From NCBI GenBank assembly GCA_904501795.1, contig CAJGCK010000009.1, positions 1 to 27,908 on the forward strand: 27,908 nucleotides of DNA. Reading direction: 5' to 3'. The translations under genes and the position numbers were made by a program. Shown piece by piece: positions 7,282-16,659 of the stretch; position 1 is the first letter of the stretch; every line of letters begins with the position of its first letter. The DNA comes from an uncultured Clostridia bacterium (GTDB lineage: Bacteria; Bacillota; Clostridia; Christensenellales; Borkfalkiaceae). The notes under the pieces are model-generated. The model saw only the letters and a list, made by a program, of their open reading frames with translations. It made no database searches and was not told the origin of the DNA.

Positions 7282-10200
7282 TTATTCCTTAGGCTCGGGT
7301 TTTTTAACGAGTTCGTGCGCCTTTTCAAGTTCGGGAATAAGATTGTTTACTCTCTTAATCGATCTTGGGCTTCTAACTCTCATAAGCATAGGAACTTCTT
7401 CGTAAGCTTTCTTGTCGCTAGCATCTTTTTGGAAAAACTTTTTAACGTCGTAATTCTTAGGATCTAACGCTAAGTATACTCTTAAAGTTTTACCAACGAT
7501 GGTCATTTTAGCGATAAGCGTTCTGCCTTTTCTAAAACTCATAGCCTTTTTAGAAAGCCTTGGGTTTACCTTCTTGTAAGTTAAAAGGTTTTGCTTGATT
7601 TCTTCGTAGCCTTGTTTAACTACTAATTCAGCCGTCACAAGCTTGTCTTCAAAGGTAAGGTTGCTCTTGTGCAAGAAAGCAAATCTCGTGTCGATAGGTG
7701 CGCCTTCGGGTTTTTTAACAAGACCAAACTTTTCAGCAAGATCTGCTACAAGCCCCGCGGTTTTCTTCGCGCCACGGCCACTCTTTACTCTCATAAGCAT
7801 AGGAACTTCTTCGTAAGCTTTCTTGTCGCTAGCATCTTTTTGGAAGAACTTGTTTACGTCGTAATCCATAGGATTTAACGCGTAGTAAACTTTTAAGGTT
7901 TTACCAACAATGGTCATCTTCGCAATAAGCGTTCTGCCCGTTCTAAACGAAAGCGCCTTTTTAGAAAGTCTTGGGTTTACCTTTTTGTAAGAAAGCAATT
8001 CTTCGGTGATTAGTTTGTACCCGTCTTTAATAACTTCATCGGCTTCGATAAGTTTTTCTTCGAAAGTTTTAGAAACACCGTTTATTCCAGCGAAAGCGTT
8101 GTCGTCTTCGCTTTCGGTTTCCGTTTCTTCTTGAGAAACGGAAACCTCTGCGGGTTCTTCTTTGCTTTCTTCAACTACTTCTTCAGCCGTTTCTTCGGTA
8201 GCTACGGTTACAACTTCTTCCGTTTCAGGTTCAGTCGTTTCTTCTAAAACGATTTCCTTTTCGGGAGTGTTGTCGTCGTCTCCACCAACTTTCTTTTTCG
8301 ATTTTGCAACGAGTATTAGTGCTACTACGGCTACTATTGCGATAACCGCTTCTACTGCAATTACTACTATGAGTAACGTTACTAACGATTGATCGTTGTA
8401 TGCAGGAGTGGGCGCTAAAGTAACGAGCGTGTCTACTAACGATACGTTTGACTTGAAGGTTGCAAGTGCGTAATCAATATCTTCTTTAGTTACAGAAGCG
8501 TTGATTTGTGCGATTGCTTGATCGTAGTATGCAAGAACTAGCGCTGCGTTTTCTTTAGAGTAGCTTACTGCAAGTTTTTCAATCAATTCTTCTCTATAAG
8601 TATCGGTTGCAATCTCAGTAAAGTTTGCACGTAATAGTTCAGGTGATTGAGCCGTTTGTAAATCTTGTAAGTACTTATCTAACCAAGCTTTAAGTTCAGT
8701 TTCGGTTATAGAAGCATGCGCCTTAACTTCCGCAGTTTGCGCTTTTTCCATTGCCGACTTAGCGGCTTCTTCTGCTCTTTGAGCAGCTTCTAAAGCACTG
8801 TTTGCAACTTGTGCGAGTTCGGTAATAGAAGTAGTATTGTCTTCTAGCGCTTTAGTTAACTCCGCTAACGCTTTGCTTGCAGTATCCGCAGTTTGTTGAG
8901 CCCTGTCTGCCGCTCCTTGTGCGTTTTGAACAACCGTTGTTAACGAATCTATAGTACTGCTTAAGCCTTGAAGATTTGTTACGATATTTTGTACTTCTGC
9001 AACAACCCTGTCAACTTCTCCCTTATAACCGTCGATCAACCCTTTTATTTGAGCCATAGCGGTAGATATCGTGGTATTTACACCACTAATATTGGTTGCT
9101 ATTTGACCAAGATTATCACCTATCGTACCAAGTTCGCCTGACAATGCATTTCTAATATCGTCCGCAGTTAACGTCTTGATGCCTTCAATCTTCTTTCTCA
9201 ACGAGCTTAGTTCTTTGCCTAAAGAATCTTTGAACTTATCTATATGCTCAATTATCGCCTTCTTAACTTTTTCAACCGCTCTAGCGTTTTCTTCGATTGC
9301 AGGGATAATCTTTTCATCAAGATAAGACTTAACGTCACTAGTTACTTTTGCTATTGCTTCGTTAGTTTCTTTAAGTTTTTCATCCAACTCAGTTTTAGTA
9401 TAGGTGTTATTAATGATGTTTTGAGTATCTTGTTTGATAAGGTCGATTTGTTCTTTTGCAAGACCGATTTGTTTAAGAATTTCACCGTCTACGCCAAGAG
9501 CCTCAATTATATCAGCAAGAGCCTGTTTCATATCAGCAAGAGCTTGTGACATAGTGTCTGCTTTTTCTGATGCGTTCTTGATGTAGCCCTTATAGATGAT
9601 AATTTCTTGAAGTTCTGTTTTAGCAACAGTAAGAGCGGTTTCAACTTCTTCTATAGTTTTGCAAACGTTAATGCTTGCTATCATAGCCGAAGTAACGTTA
9701 TTAACGTTTTCACCGTTTGCGCCAAACAATTCGTTGATTGCGTTTTGTTTTGCTTCTTTAAGAGCCGTTGCCATAGCGTCGGCAATTCCGTCTATCACGT
9801 CGTAAGCGTAGAGAGTTGCAAGTTGAACGTTTATCTTAGTTGCTTGCGCTACTACTACGTTAAGAGCGTCGATAATGGCTTGAGCTTCTATAGAAACGTT
9901 CTTTAGTTCAGCGTAGTCTTTAATTCTTATAACTGCGTCTAAAACTACTTCTTGTTGTTCGAACGCGTTCAATACGGTGTCGAACATTGCGGTGTATACT
10001 CTAACGAGTTCGTCTACTTCTGCCTTAAAGAAGGTATTGTTGTATAGATCGTTTTCTGCAAGAAGAAGAATTTCGTTAAAGCAATTCAAACCTTGTTCGT
10101 TATAAACGTCTGATTTCACAACGTCTTCGGCAACCAAAACTAGAACTTCAAGAGCCATGGTTTGATATTCATAAAGAGTTATGGTTACGTATTTACCGTC

Positions 10201-13200
10201 ACGTTCGATAACGATATATCCGTCTTTCCAATGTTCTTCGGGGATAGGTTCGCCGAACGTTCCGCCCGAAACTTTTAGGTTAATACCATAGAATATTGCG
10301 CCGTCTACCGTTGCTTCGAATTCACCGCCGAGTATTTCAGCAGTTGCGGTATATCCGTCAAAGCTGTTGATTACGCAGTAGCTCGAGTAGAACTTACCGT
10401 CGTTGATAACAACTTTTCCACCGAACGCGCCTATTAAGTAATCTCCGTTTGCTTGAACGAATTCACCACCGTTGATTACTAATCCGCCGGTGCACGAAGT
10501 AGAAGTACCTATACCGTATAGTCCTTCTGCTACTACCTTGCCGTCGCCGTTAACGGTTAGCGTATCGTGAATTACGATTGCATAGTTGCTAACTGCAGGA
10601 AGGGTTAAGGTGTAGCCGTTCAATTCTAACGTTACGTTTGCTTTAATCTTAACTGCTTCAGTTAAGGTTACGTCGTCTAGTAAGGTTATAGTTCCGCCGT
10701 TTTCTGCTACGTAAGCAAATGCTTCGTCAGCATTCAAGAAGGAACGGTCGCCGTCTATTCTTACTATCATTCCATATACGCTTAAGTTATCAACTTCCGC
10801 GCCGATTAACTTAACGTTACCGGTAGGTGCGGTAAAAGGTTTGTCGTCGTTACCAGTCGTGAATACTACTTGGTAACCGTTTGCGTTAGTTTCATTGAAG
10901 GTGTTAGTTCCTTCTAATACTACCGTATACGCTTTAGTTGCGTAACGTACTACAACAGGTACGGGCGCGGTTATGGTTACGTTTTCTAAAGTAGCCACTC
11001 TATCACCGTCACCATCAGCACGGATACCGTAGTCGTTAGAGTTGATTTCTATGTTTTTAATCGTTGCGTTAACGGAAGTGCCTAACGAAATACCTTTTTC
11101 AGCGTTAACCACCGCGCCGTCTACGGTTAGGTTAGCAACGCCTTTCGCTTGTAACAACGAGTGTACTCCGTTTGCAGTTACGTTGTAAACGTTAATGTTT
11201 ACTGCTTGATGTATGTTTATTGCACCAAATTTGTTTTCTACTCCATTTGCTTCTACGTAAGTAGAAATGAAGTCACAGTTTTCTATCGTTACGTTGTGCG
11301 GATAACGAGTTGTGCTATCTACGTAAATTCCGTTAATGAAGTAACCACTTGCTTTGTCAGTATAGAAGTTTATGTTCTTTATGGTTAACGTTTCACTATC
11401 GTAGTAACGAGAGTTACCGTCAATCGTAATCGTTCCGGTTAGGTCGTAATCATTACCGTCGATAACGATATTTAAGTTTTCTTTTTGTTCAACGGTTACG
11501 TCTTCGGTGATATCAGTTAAGAAATCAATTTCAACGTCGCCCGTGGTTAATGATGCGATTGCTTTTGCTAAGGTTAGATATTTTTGGTTGCCGATTGCTA
11601 TCGTTGCGATACCGCTGATAGTAATTAATCCAGAACCTTGTGCTTCTTCAACAGCATAACCTTCATCCATTAGGTATTGAGCGTATTCAGCACGAACGTT
11701 TAAGGTAATTTCATCTAAATCGCCAAATGCTGCTAGATAGTCAGCAACTACTAATTCGGTGTCTAGCGTTGCATTCATAGTGCCTGCGGTTGCGTTTTCA
11801 CCGATTATTGCAATTATTGCCGTGCCGTTCTTAACTGCAACTATCTTACCGCCAACTACGTTAACCGTGGTGTTAGTTGCGCTAACGCTGTTTTGAATTA
11901 CTGCTACGCTGTTTGCGTCGCCTTCGTAGTTGTTGATACCTACAAGTTCAGTGTCAACAGCATTAAAGGTTGCGCCGTCGCTAGTGAAGTTTACTGCGAT
12001 ATAACCGCTGATGTTACAATCTTTTGCGTTTACGGTTGCAGTAGAGCAAGCTACGGTATAGTTGATACCGTACTTAGCGTCTTTTACTTCTACGTTTTCG
12101 AGTTCTAACGTTACGGGTTTGTTAATCAAGTTGATACCACGTTCAGTTACGTCGTATCCGCCACCGATCACGGTTAAATCTTTAATCGTTACGGTGCCCA
12201 AGCAATCTACGTTGATTGCACGAGGTGCGGTAGACTTGATTGCGAATCCGTTACCGTTCAATACGATTTCTTTATCGATAACGATAATGTCGCTAGCAGT
12301 GATATCTTTCAATAAGTTGATAGTATCGCCTGCAGAAGCAACTTTGTATGCTTCTTTGTAAGTTTCGTATTTAGTGTTGCCAACTTGCGCTTCGTAAACG
12401 ATGCCAACCATATTCGAAAGCACGAATCCGTTTGCGGTGGGTTGCATATTAGCGTAGTAGTTATCAAGAACAACTACGGGATCACCCGATCTACCAACGT
12501 TGGGTTCTGTGCCGTTCCAATAGTTTCCGTCTAGATCGAAGGTTGAGTTAACGCCGTGAGCGTCTGCCCAACTTTCAACGAATACTGCGCGGTCAGTGTC
12601 TAAGAATGCGTTTCCGTTAATTTCAACGGTAAAGTCGCCACCGCCTACTAATCTATAAGGTCCAGCAAGTACCGTTGCCTTATTAGCGTTAGTTCCGTTT
12701 AGCGTGTTTCCGCTGAATTCGTTACCGGTAACAATTATGTCGCTTCCACTGTAAATCACTGCAATATCTGCGGTGTTGTCTGCGATTGTAGAATCTTTAA
12801 CGGTAACTTCGCCTTCAGAAACGTTGATTACACAAACTGAAAGTTGGTTGTTGTTAATATCACAGTTTTCTATAACAACGTTTGAATTACCGTCGTTATC
12901 TGCGTTGTAATCTACTGCAATTATGCTCTTTGCAACGTTGTTAGTAAAGGTACAATCGGTAACCGTTACGTTTGCGTAGTCAAATTCAAGTATACCGTTG
13001 ATGGTTGAATCTTTAATATAGTCAAATACTACGTTCTTAATTTCGTAAGTTTCGTTCAAGAACCATAGCGCGCCGTTTCCGGTAATGGTGTAACCGTCAC
13101 CGTCGATATTGAACGACTTGCCATCAAGCTTCCATACCGAAGTAAGCGTTATATCAGAAACCAAGGTGATGGTTTCGCCTTCCGCAACGTAACCTAATGC

Positions 13201-16200
13201 TACTGCGAAATCCGAATAGTAAGCGTTGCCGATTCTTGCAATTGCAACGGACATGTCAGCATCTTGGCCGACACCGAACGTTCCGTCTTGGTTCATTACG
13301 AAGTTAGAGTTTTCATCAACGTAACTTGTATCAAAGTAAATTCCAAAGTTACCGCCAGATACGAAACCAAAGTCGATATCGCCGTATCCGTAGACGCCAT
13401 ATAATCCTTCGAAATCACCACCAGTTACGGCAAGATTTTCTTCTTTCATGGTTGCGCTTGCCGTTCCGTTTATAGCAACGTCACCGTTGAAAGTACCGCC
13501 GTTAATGTTAAGTACGGTATTTTGAGCATCGTTACCCTTGCTTAGAACGTAAATCGCGTGGTTGTAAACTGAGTCTAACGAAGTGATAACACCGTCGTTA
13601 ACAATCGTTGATGCGTTTACAGCCTTGCTTGCGTCTGAGCCAGGAAGTTGTACCCAAACACCTCTGTATCCACCAACGATTTCGCCACCGTTTACGATAA
13701 CTTCGTTGGTAAATGAACTGCTGTTTGCAAATTGACGAATTGCTATGTATTTTTCGTCTCTTACTATACCGCTGTTGATAACTAGTTTTGCGTTGCCGGT
13801 TGTTGAGTTGTTATCAATAGCATCGTGCATGTGACCGGTGAACGCCGTTACGTTTTCTATAACTGCGTTGCCGTCTATGGTCAACGTGCCACTGTTAGTA
13901 ATGGTGTAGTTACCCCTACCATAAGAACCGTCTTTTGCACCGATATACCCGTAAGAAACGGTACCGTTGATAATGGTAAGCGTACCTTTATTTATTATTA
14001 ATGAATGTCCTTGAACGTCGCTTGCACCGCTAATGGTGTAACCGTTAAGGTCAAGAACTATTTCTTTGCCTTGTGCAACGTTTAGGGTTGCGCCTTCTAA
14101 ATCTACGTTTCTAGTCAACACGATCTTGTCGCCAGCAACGGCAGAATCTACCGCGTCTTGTAGAGTTTCGTATTTAGTTTCGCCTATCATAGCGTAGTTA
14201 ATTATAACTTGGTTGGTTTGAGCAATTTCTTGCTTGATTTCATCAACGTCCGTTTTGCCGTTAACTACGTTAACTTTATCTTCAGGAATAATTCCTGCGT
14301 CACAATCAATAAATTTGTTATTGTTTGCTACAATTTCAGCACCTTTGGTGTTGATTACTTCTTTGTTTGCAACACCGTGATATTCAAAGGTGTTTCCGTA
14401 TAAAGTAATCGTTTCAGCGCTGTCAGACTTCAACATACCGTACGCGTCGTCTCTTGCATTTACAACGGTGTTTTCAATGTAGAAATTACCGTCATCCATC
14501 CAAACCGCATATTCATTGTAGGTATCTGCCTCAATAGTACAATTTATAAGAACGCAGTCACCGCTTAAACGTATACCGTCGTAGAAAGTTACGTTCTCAA
14601 ACGTACAATCAATGAAGTTTTGATACATAAATTCGTTTGCGGTAGTTAAGTAAGTTCCTTCGTCATGGAATGCAAGGTTTGCAAAATGTACGCCTTTAAT
14701 ATCAGGGACACCGCCACCAACGATAGTTAATTTTGCATCAGCCGTCATACCCATAAATACTACTACAGGTGATTCGCTTAGCATGTTTGCGTCTTCTAAG
14801 TCAACTATACCGTGCGAAAAACCGGTTTCTAGTTCAACCGCACCGTGAATTAAATAGCCAACGTAATCCGCTTTGTCTGCTTTTGCTTGAGCGATTGCGT
14901 CTGCTAGAGTTGCAAATGCCTTGCCTGCGCCTACTTCGTAGGTTGCGTAAATAATTTCTTGTACTGCGTACGAACCATTGTCAAGTTGAGCGACTTTGAA
15001 ACCGTCAACTAGATATTGTCCGTCACCTGCCATAAGCGATTCTATTTCACAGTAAGTACCACCGCTAATAGCTACTTCAACAGGGTTGCCCGTGCTAATC
15101 GGGTCGCATCCGCCGATTACTTTACCAGCGTATTCAAATTCACCGCCGTTAATTTCGATAGCCATAGTTGCGGGGCCAACGTCGTTCCAAATAGTTTCGC
15201 AATCAACAACGTTTCCTATAGAATTAAATTTACCGCCGTTGATAATTAACTTACTGTTAACCGTGCTACCGTAACCGTAATCGCTATCTGAGCCAACGCT
15301 TATTACTCCACGCGGATTAGTAGCGGTCGTATCACCATAGTTATCGTTTGTAAATTCACCGTCGTTAATAGTAAGCGTTCCGCCCGAACTCATTATCATT
15401 ACGGTCCAAGAACCGTGGGTTGCACCTTGACCATTTGCATCACTTGTATATTTAGGTGCGGTTTTATAAACACCACCGTTTATGGTTACGTTACTCGTGT
15501 TACCTTCTGCCGCAACTGCGGTGCTTAAGAACGGTGCTGAGTTTGTTCCTAATATTGATACTGAACAATCGTTAAGAACTGCCGTGCTAGCCCAACATTC
15601 AATACCGCCTATATATTCGTTTTCCATTACCATATCGGTAAAGGTTGCTTTAGCATAAGCAACGTAGAACGCAAATATGTTACGTGCGTTATAACCGTTT
15701 ATAGCCGAGAAGTAACCGCCGTTAACAACAAGTTCGTTTCCTGAGTAGTTAGGACCAGTAATTTGTCCGTTGGTATATACTTCAACGTCGTTTAACGTAA
15801 TTTTGCTATCAAATGCGCGGAATTTGAATAATCCGCCGTTGTTGGTATCATAATCGTAAGTACCACCGTTAACAGTAAGTTTTGCGGTAGTGTTAACGTC
15901 TATAATACCATAAGATTTTCCATCTTCGGAATTGATTGCACCGCCGTTAGCTTCTACAACGAATTCGTTACATCCACCAACTAATACGATTGCTCTTGAA
16001 CCAACAACGCCTTCTACTGTAACAGTATATCCGTTAAGGTCTAACGTTACACTGGTGTCAACGTTGATTACTTCGGTAATCTTGTTGTCTTTAAGAACTA
16101 CAACGTTTTCACCGTCTAACGCGTTCTCTAAAGCGTCTTTTAAAGTTTCGTAATAATTTCCGTTAATCTTTGCAACGTAGTTGGTAACGGGTTGAACACC

Positions 16201-16359
16201 AGTCATCTTGTTGGCTTCTTCAATTACGCCACTAAAACTAGTAACGCTAATTGTTTCTGCTTTGACCGGAGCCGGCGCAAACATGGTCACCATAGCCATA
16301 ACAAACATTAACACTGCTGTTAAAAATGTTAAGCCTAAACCTGCTTTCCTTTTGTTCAT
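7282..16359 (-). CDS. Giant envelope-spanning surface protein: beta-helix modules, helical stalk, membrane span, duplicated cytoplasmic domain
   Basis: The 3025-residue protein has a signal peptide (MNKRKAGLGL then a hydrophobic core, likely cleaved after APVKA near 34). Residues ~40-2055 are beta-helix-like, rich in VNGG and LDLNGYT turns. Seven times, near 61, 469, 720, 1036, 1319, 1583 and 1861, a module opens with a pattern like IGxxxYxTLxxAxxxAxxGDxIxLLxDIT and then LxLNGYTIT, so the rod is a series of right-handed beta-helix blocks. Residues ~2056-2655 are helical and coiled-coil-like with Ala-rich heptads. One membrane span lies at ~2659-2685, followed by KSKKK and an acidic linker. 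The cytoplasmic end (~2765-3025) has two copies of a basic domain (KKVNPRLSKKA, GRTLIAKMTIVGKTL). There is no LPXTG sorting signal. The start has AGGAGG 10 bases upstream. Adhesion or polysaccharide binding is a guess; no catalytic motif is evident. Confidence 0.88.
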   Translation of the reverse strand: MNKRKAGLGLTFLTAVLMFVMAMVTMFAPAPVKAETISVTSFSGVIEEANKMTGVQPVTNYVAKINGNYYETLKDALENALDGENVVVLKDNKITEVINVDTSVTLDLNGYTVTVEGVVGSRAIVLVGGCNEFVVEANGGAINSEDGKSYGIIDVNTTAKLTVNGGTYDYDTNNGGLFKFRAFDSKITLNDVEVYTNGQITGPNYSGNELVVNGGYFSAINGYNARNIFAFYVAYAKATFTDMVMENEYIGGIECWASTAVLNDCSVSILGTNSAPFLSTAVAAEGNTSNVTINGGVYKTAPKYTSDANGQGATHGSWTVMIMSSGGTLTINDGEFTNDNYGDTTATNPRGVISVGSDSDYGYGSTVNSKLIINGGKFNSIGNVVDCETIWNDVGPATMAIEINGGEFEYAGKVIGGCDPISTGNPVEVAISGGTYCEIESLMAGDGQYLVDGFKVAQLDNGSYAVQEIIYATYEVGAGKAFATLADAIAQAKADKADYVGYLIHGAVELETGFSHGIVDLEDANMLSESPVVVFMGMTADAKLTIVGGGVPDIKGVHFANLAFHDEGTYLTTANEFMYQNFIDCTFENVTFYDGIRLSGDCVLINCTIEADTYNEYAVWMDDGNFYIENTVVNARDDAYGMLKSDSAETITLYGNTFEYHGVANKEVINTKGAEIVANNNKFIDCDAGIIPEDKVNVVNGKTDVDEIKQEIAQTNQVIINYAMIGETKYETLQDAVDSAVAGDKIVLTRNVDLEGATLNVAQGKEIVLDLNGYTISGASDVQGHSLIINKGTLTIINGTVSYGYIGAKDGSYGRGNYTITNSGTLTIDGNAVIENVTAFTGHMHDAIDNNSTTGNAKLVINSGIVRDEKYIAIRQFANSSSFTNEVIVNGGEIVGGYRGVWVQLPGSDASKAVNASTIVNDGVITSLDSVYNHAIYVLSKGNDAQNTVLNINGGTFNGDVAINGTASATMKEENLAVTGGDFEGLYGVYGYGDIDFGFVSGGNFGIYFDTSYVDENSNFVMNQDGTFGVGQDADMSVAIARIGNAYYSDFAVALGYVAEGETITLVSDITLTSVWKLDGKSFNIDGDGYTITGNGALWFLNETYEIKNVVFDYIKDSTINGILEFDYANVTVTDCTFTNNVAKSIIAVDYNADNDGNSNVVIENCDINNNQLSVCVINVSEGEVTVKDSTIADNTADIAVIYSGSDIIVTGNEFSGNTLNGTNANKATVLAGPYRLVGGGDFTVEINGNAFLDTDRAVFVESWADAHGVNSTFDLDGNYWNGTEPNVGRSGDPVVVLDNYYANMQPTANGFVLSNMVGIVYEAQVGNTKYETYKEAYKVASAGDTINLLKDITASDIIVIDKEIVLNGNGFAIKSTAPRAINVDCLGTVTIKDLTVIGGGYDVTERGINLINKPVTLELENVEVKDAKYGINYTVACSTATVNAKDCNISGYIAVNFTSDGATFNAVDTELVGINNYEGDANSVAVIQNSVSATNTTVNVVGGKIVAVKNGTAIIAIIGENATAGTMNATLDTELVVADYLAAFGDLDEITLNVRAEYAQYLMDEGYAVEEAQGSGLITISGIATIAIGNQKYLTLAKAIASLTTGDVEIDFLTDITEDVTVEQKENLNIVIDGNDYDLTGTITIDGNSRYYDSETLTIKNINFYTDKASGYFINGIYVDSTTRYPHNVTIENCDFISTYVEANGVENKFGAINIHQAVNINVYNVTANGVHSLLQAKGVANLTVDGAVVNAEKGISLGTSVNATIKNIEINSNDYGIRADGDGDRVATLENVTITAPVPVVVRYATKAYTVVLEGTNTFNETNANGYQVVFTTGNDDKPFTAPTGNVKLIGAEVDNLSVYGMIVRIDGDRSFLNADEAFAYVAENGGTITLLDDVTLTEAVKIKANVTLELNGYTLTLPAVSNYAIVIHDTLTVNGDGKVVAEGLYGIGTSTSCTGGLVINGGEFVQANGDYLIGAFGGKVVINDGKFYSSYCVINSFDGYTATAEILGGEFEATVDGAIFYGINLKVSGGTFGEPIPEEHWKDGYIVIERDGKYVTITLYEYQTMALEVLVLVAEDVVKSDVYNEQGLNCFNEILLLAENDLYNNTFFKAEVDELVRVYTAMFDTVLNAFEQQEVVLDAVIRIKDYAELKNVSIEAQAIIDALNVVVAQATKINVQLATLYAYDVIDGIADAMATALKEAKQNAINELFGANGENVNNVTSAMIASINVCKTIEEVETALTVAKTELQEIIIYKGYIKNASEKADTMSQALADMKQALADIIEALGVDGEILKQIGLAKEQIDLIKQDTQNIINNTYTKTELDEKLKETNEAIAKVTSDVKSYLDEKIIPAIEENARAVEKVKKAIIEHIDKFKDSLGKELSSLRKKIEGIKTLTADDIRNALSGELGTIGDNLGQIATNISGVNTTISTAMAQIKGLIDGYKGEVDRVVAEVQNIVTNLQGLSSTIDSLTTVVQNAQGAADRAQQTADTASKALAELTKALEDNTTSITELAQVANSALEAAQRAEEAAKSAMEKAQTAEVKAHASITETELKAWLDKYLQDLQTAQSPELLRANFTEIATDTYREELIEKLAVSYSKENAALVLAYYDQAIAQINASVTKEDIDYALATFKSNVSLVDTLVTLAPTPAYNDQSLVTLLIVVIAVEAVIAIVAVVALILVAKSKKKVGGDDDNTPEKEIVLEETTEPETEEVVTVATEETAEEVVEESKEEPAEVSVSQEETETESEDDNAFAGINGVSKTFEEKLIEADEVIKDGYKLITEELLSYKKVNPRLSKKALSFRTGRTLIAKMTIVGKTLKVYYALNPMDYDVNKFFQKDASDKKAYEEVPMLMRVKSGRGAKKTAGLVADLAEKFGLVKKPEGAPIDTRFAFLHKSNLTFEDKLVTAELVVKQGYEEIKQNLLTYKKVNPRLSKKAMSFRKGRTLIAKMTIVGKTLRVYLALDPKNYDVKKFFQKDASDKKAYEEVPMLMRVRSPRSIKRVNNLIPELEKAHELVKKPEPKE
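7290..8067 (-). repeat. Duplicated cytoplasmic domain (411-bp period)
   Basis: Two copies coding for residues about 2765-2895 and 2901-3020 are offset by 411 bases, that is 137 codons (landmark at 7380 recurs at 7791). A ~60-base stretch coding for KKAYEEVPMLMRV is nearly identical in both at the DNA level. Shared residues include F-E-(E/D)-K-L, YKKVNPRLSKKA(L/M)SFR, GRTLIAKMTIVGKTL, NKFFQKDASDKKAYEEVP. Similar basic domains occur in other Clostridia proteins as far as I recall, but I cannot name the family. Confidence 0.85.
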
Positions 16360-16498
16360 AAGAACGTCCTCCTAAAAATTTTCATCCTAAAATTTTGCAT
16401 CGCGTAAAACGCGTTTTTTCAATTTTTTTTCGGGTTTTTTTGCTGTCTAATTTTTTGTTTTTAGAGATAATAAATCCATTAAATTATAAAGTTAATTA

Positions 16499-16527
16499 AT
16501 TTTACATCCGTTTTAAAGATTTGTCAA
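16499..16527 (-). promoter_or_regulatory. Promoter of the giant surface protein gene
   Basis: Minus strand TTGACA (16527-16522), 17 bases, TAAAAT (16504-16499). It leaves a leader of about 130 bases containing a small CGCG..CGCG hairpin (about 16403-16415). Nothing else is seen in the ~300-base gap besides the terminator of the next gene. Confidence 0.75.
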
Positions 16528-16603
16528 TGTTTTTTATTGAAAAAGATGTCTTTTATTGTCATAATTTTAACGTTGTTTTTATAGTAATTTTTGGGTTTAA
16601 AAA

Positions 16604-16637
16604 TGAAAAAACGGATAGACGAAAACGCCTATCCGTT
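16604..16637 (-). terminator. Terminator of the purine permease gene
   Basis: Minus strand AACGGATAG (16637-16629), 10-base loop, CTATCCGTT (16618-16610), then TTTT. Confidence 0.85.
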
Positions 16638-16659
16638 AATTTTATGTTTTTATTCCATT

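Noticed and set aside
8162..16153. Many open frames of 60-100 codons opposite the giant gene
   Set aside because: They are antisense shadows created by the low-complexity, repetitive coding sequence and have no ribosome binding sites or recognisable products.
16356..16385. Nine-codon reading frame overlapping the start of the giant gene (ATGA overlap), suggestive of a leader peptide
   Set aside because: It has no ribosome binding site of its own and its codons simply cover the AGGAGG of the giant gene, so chance is more likely.
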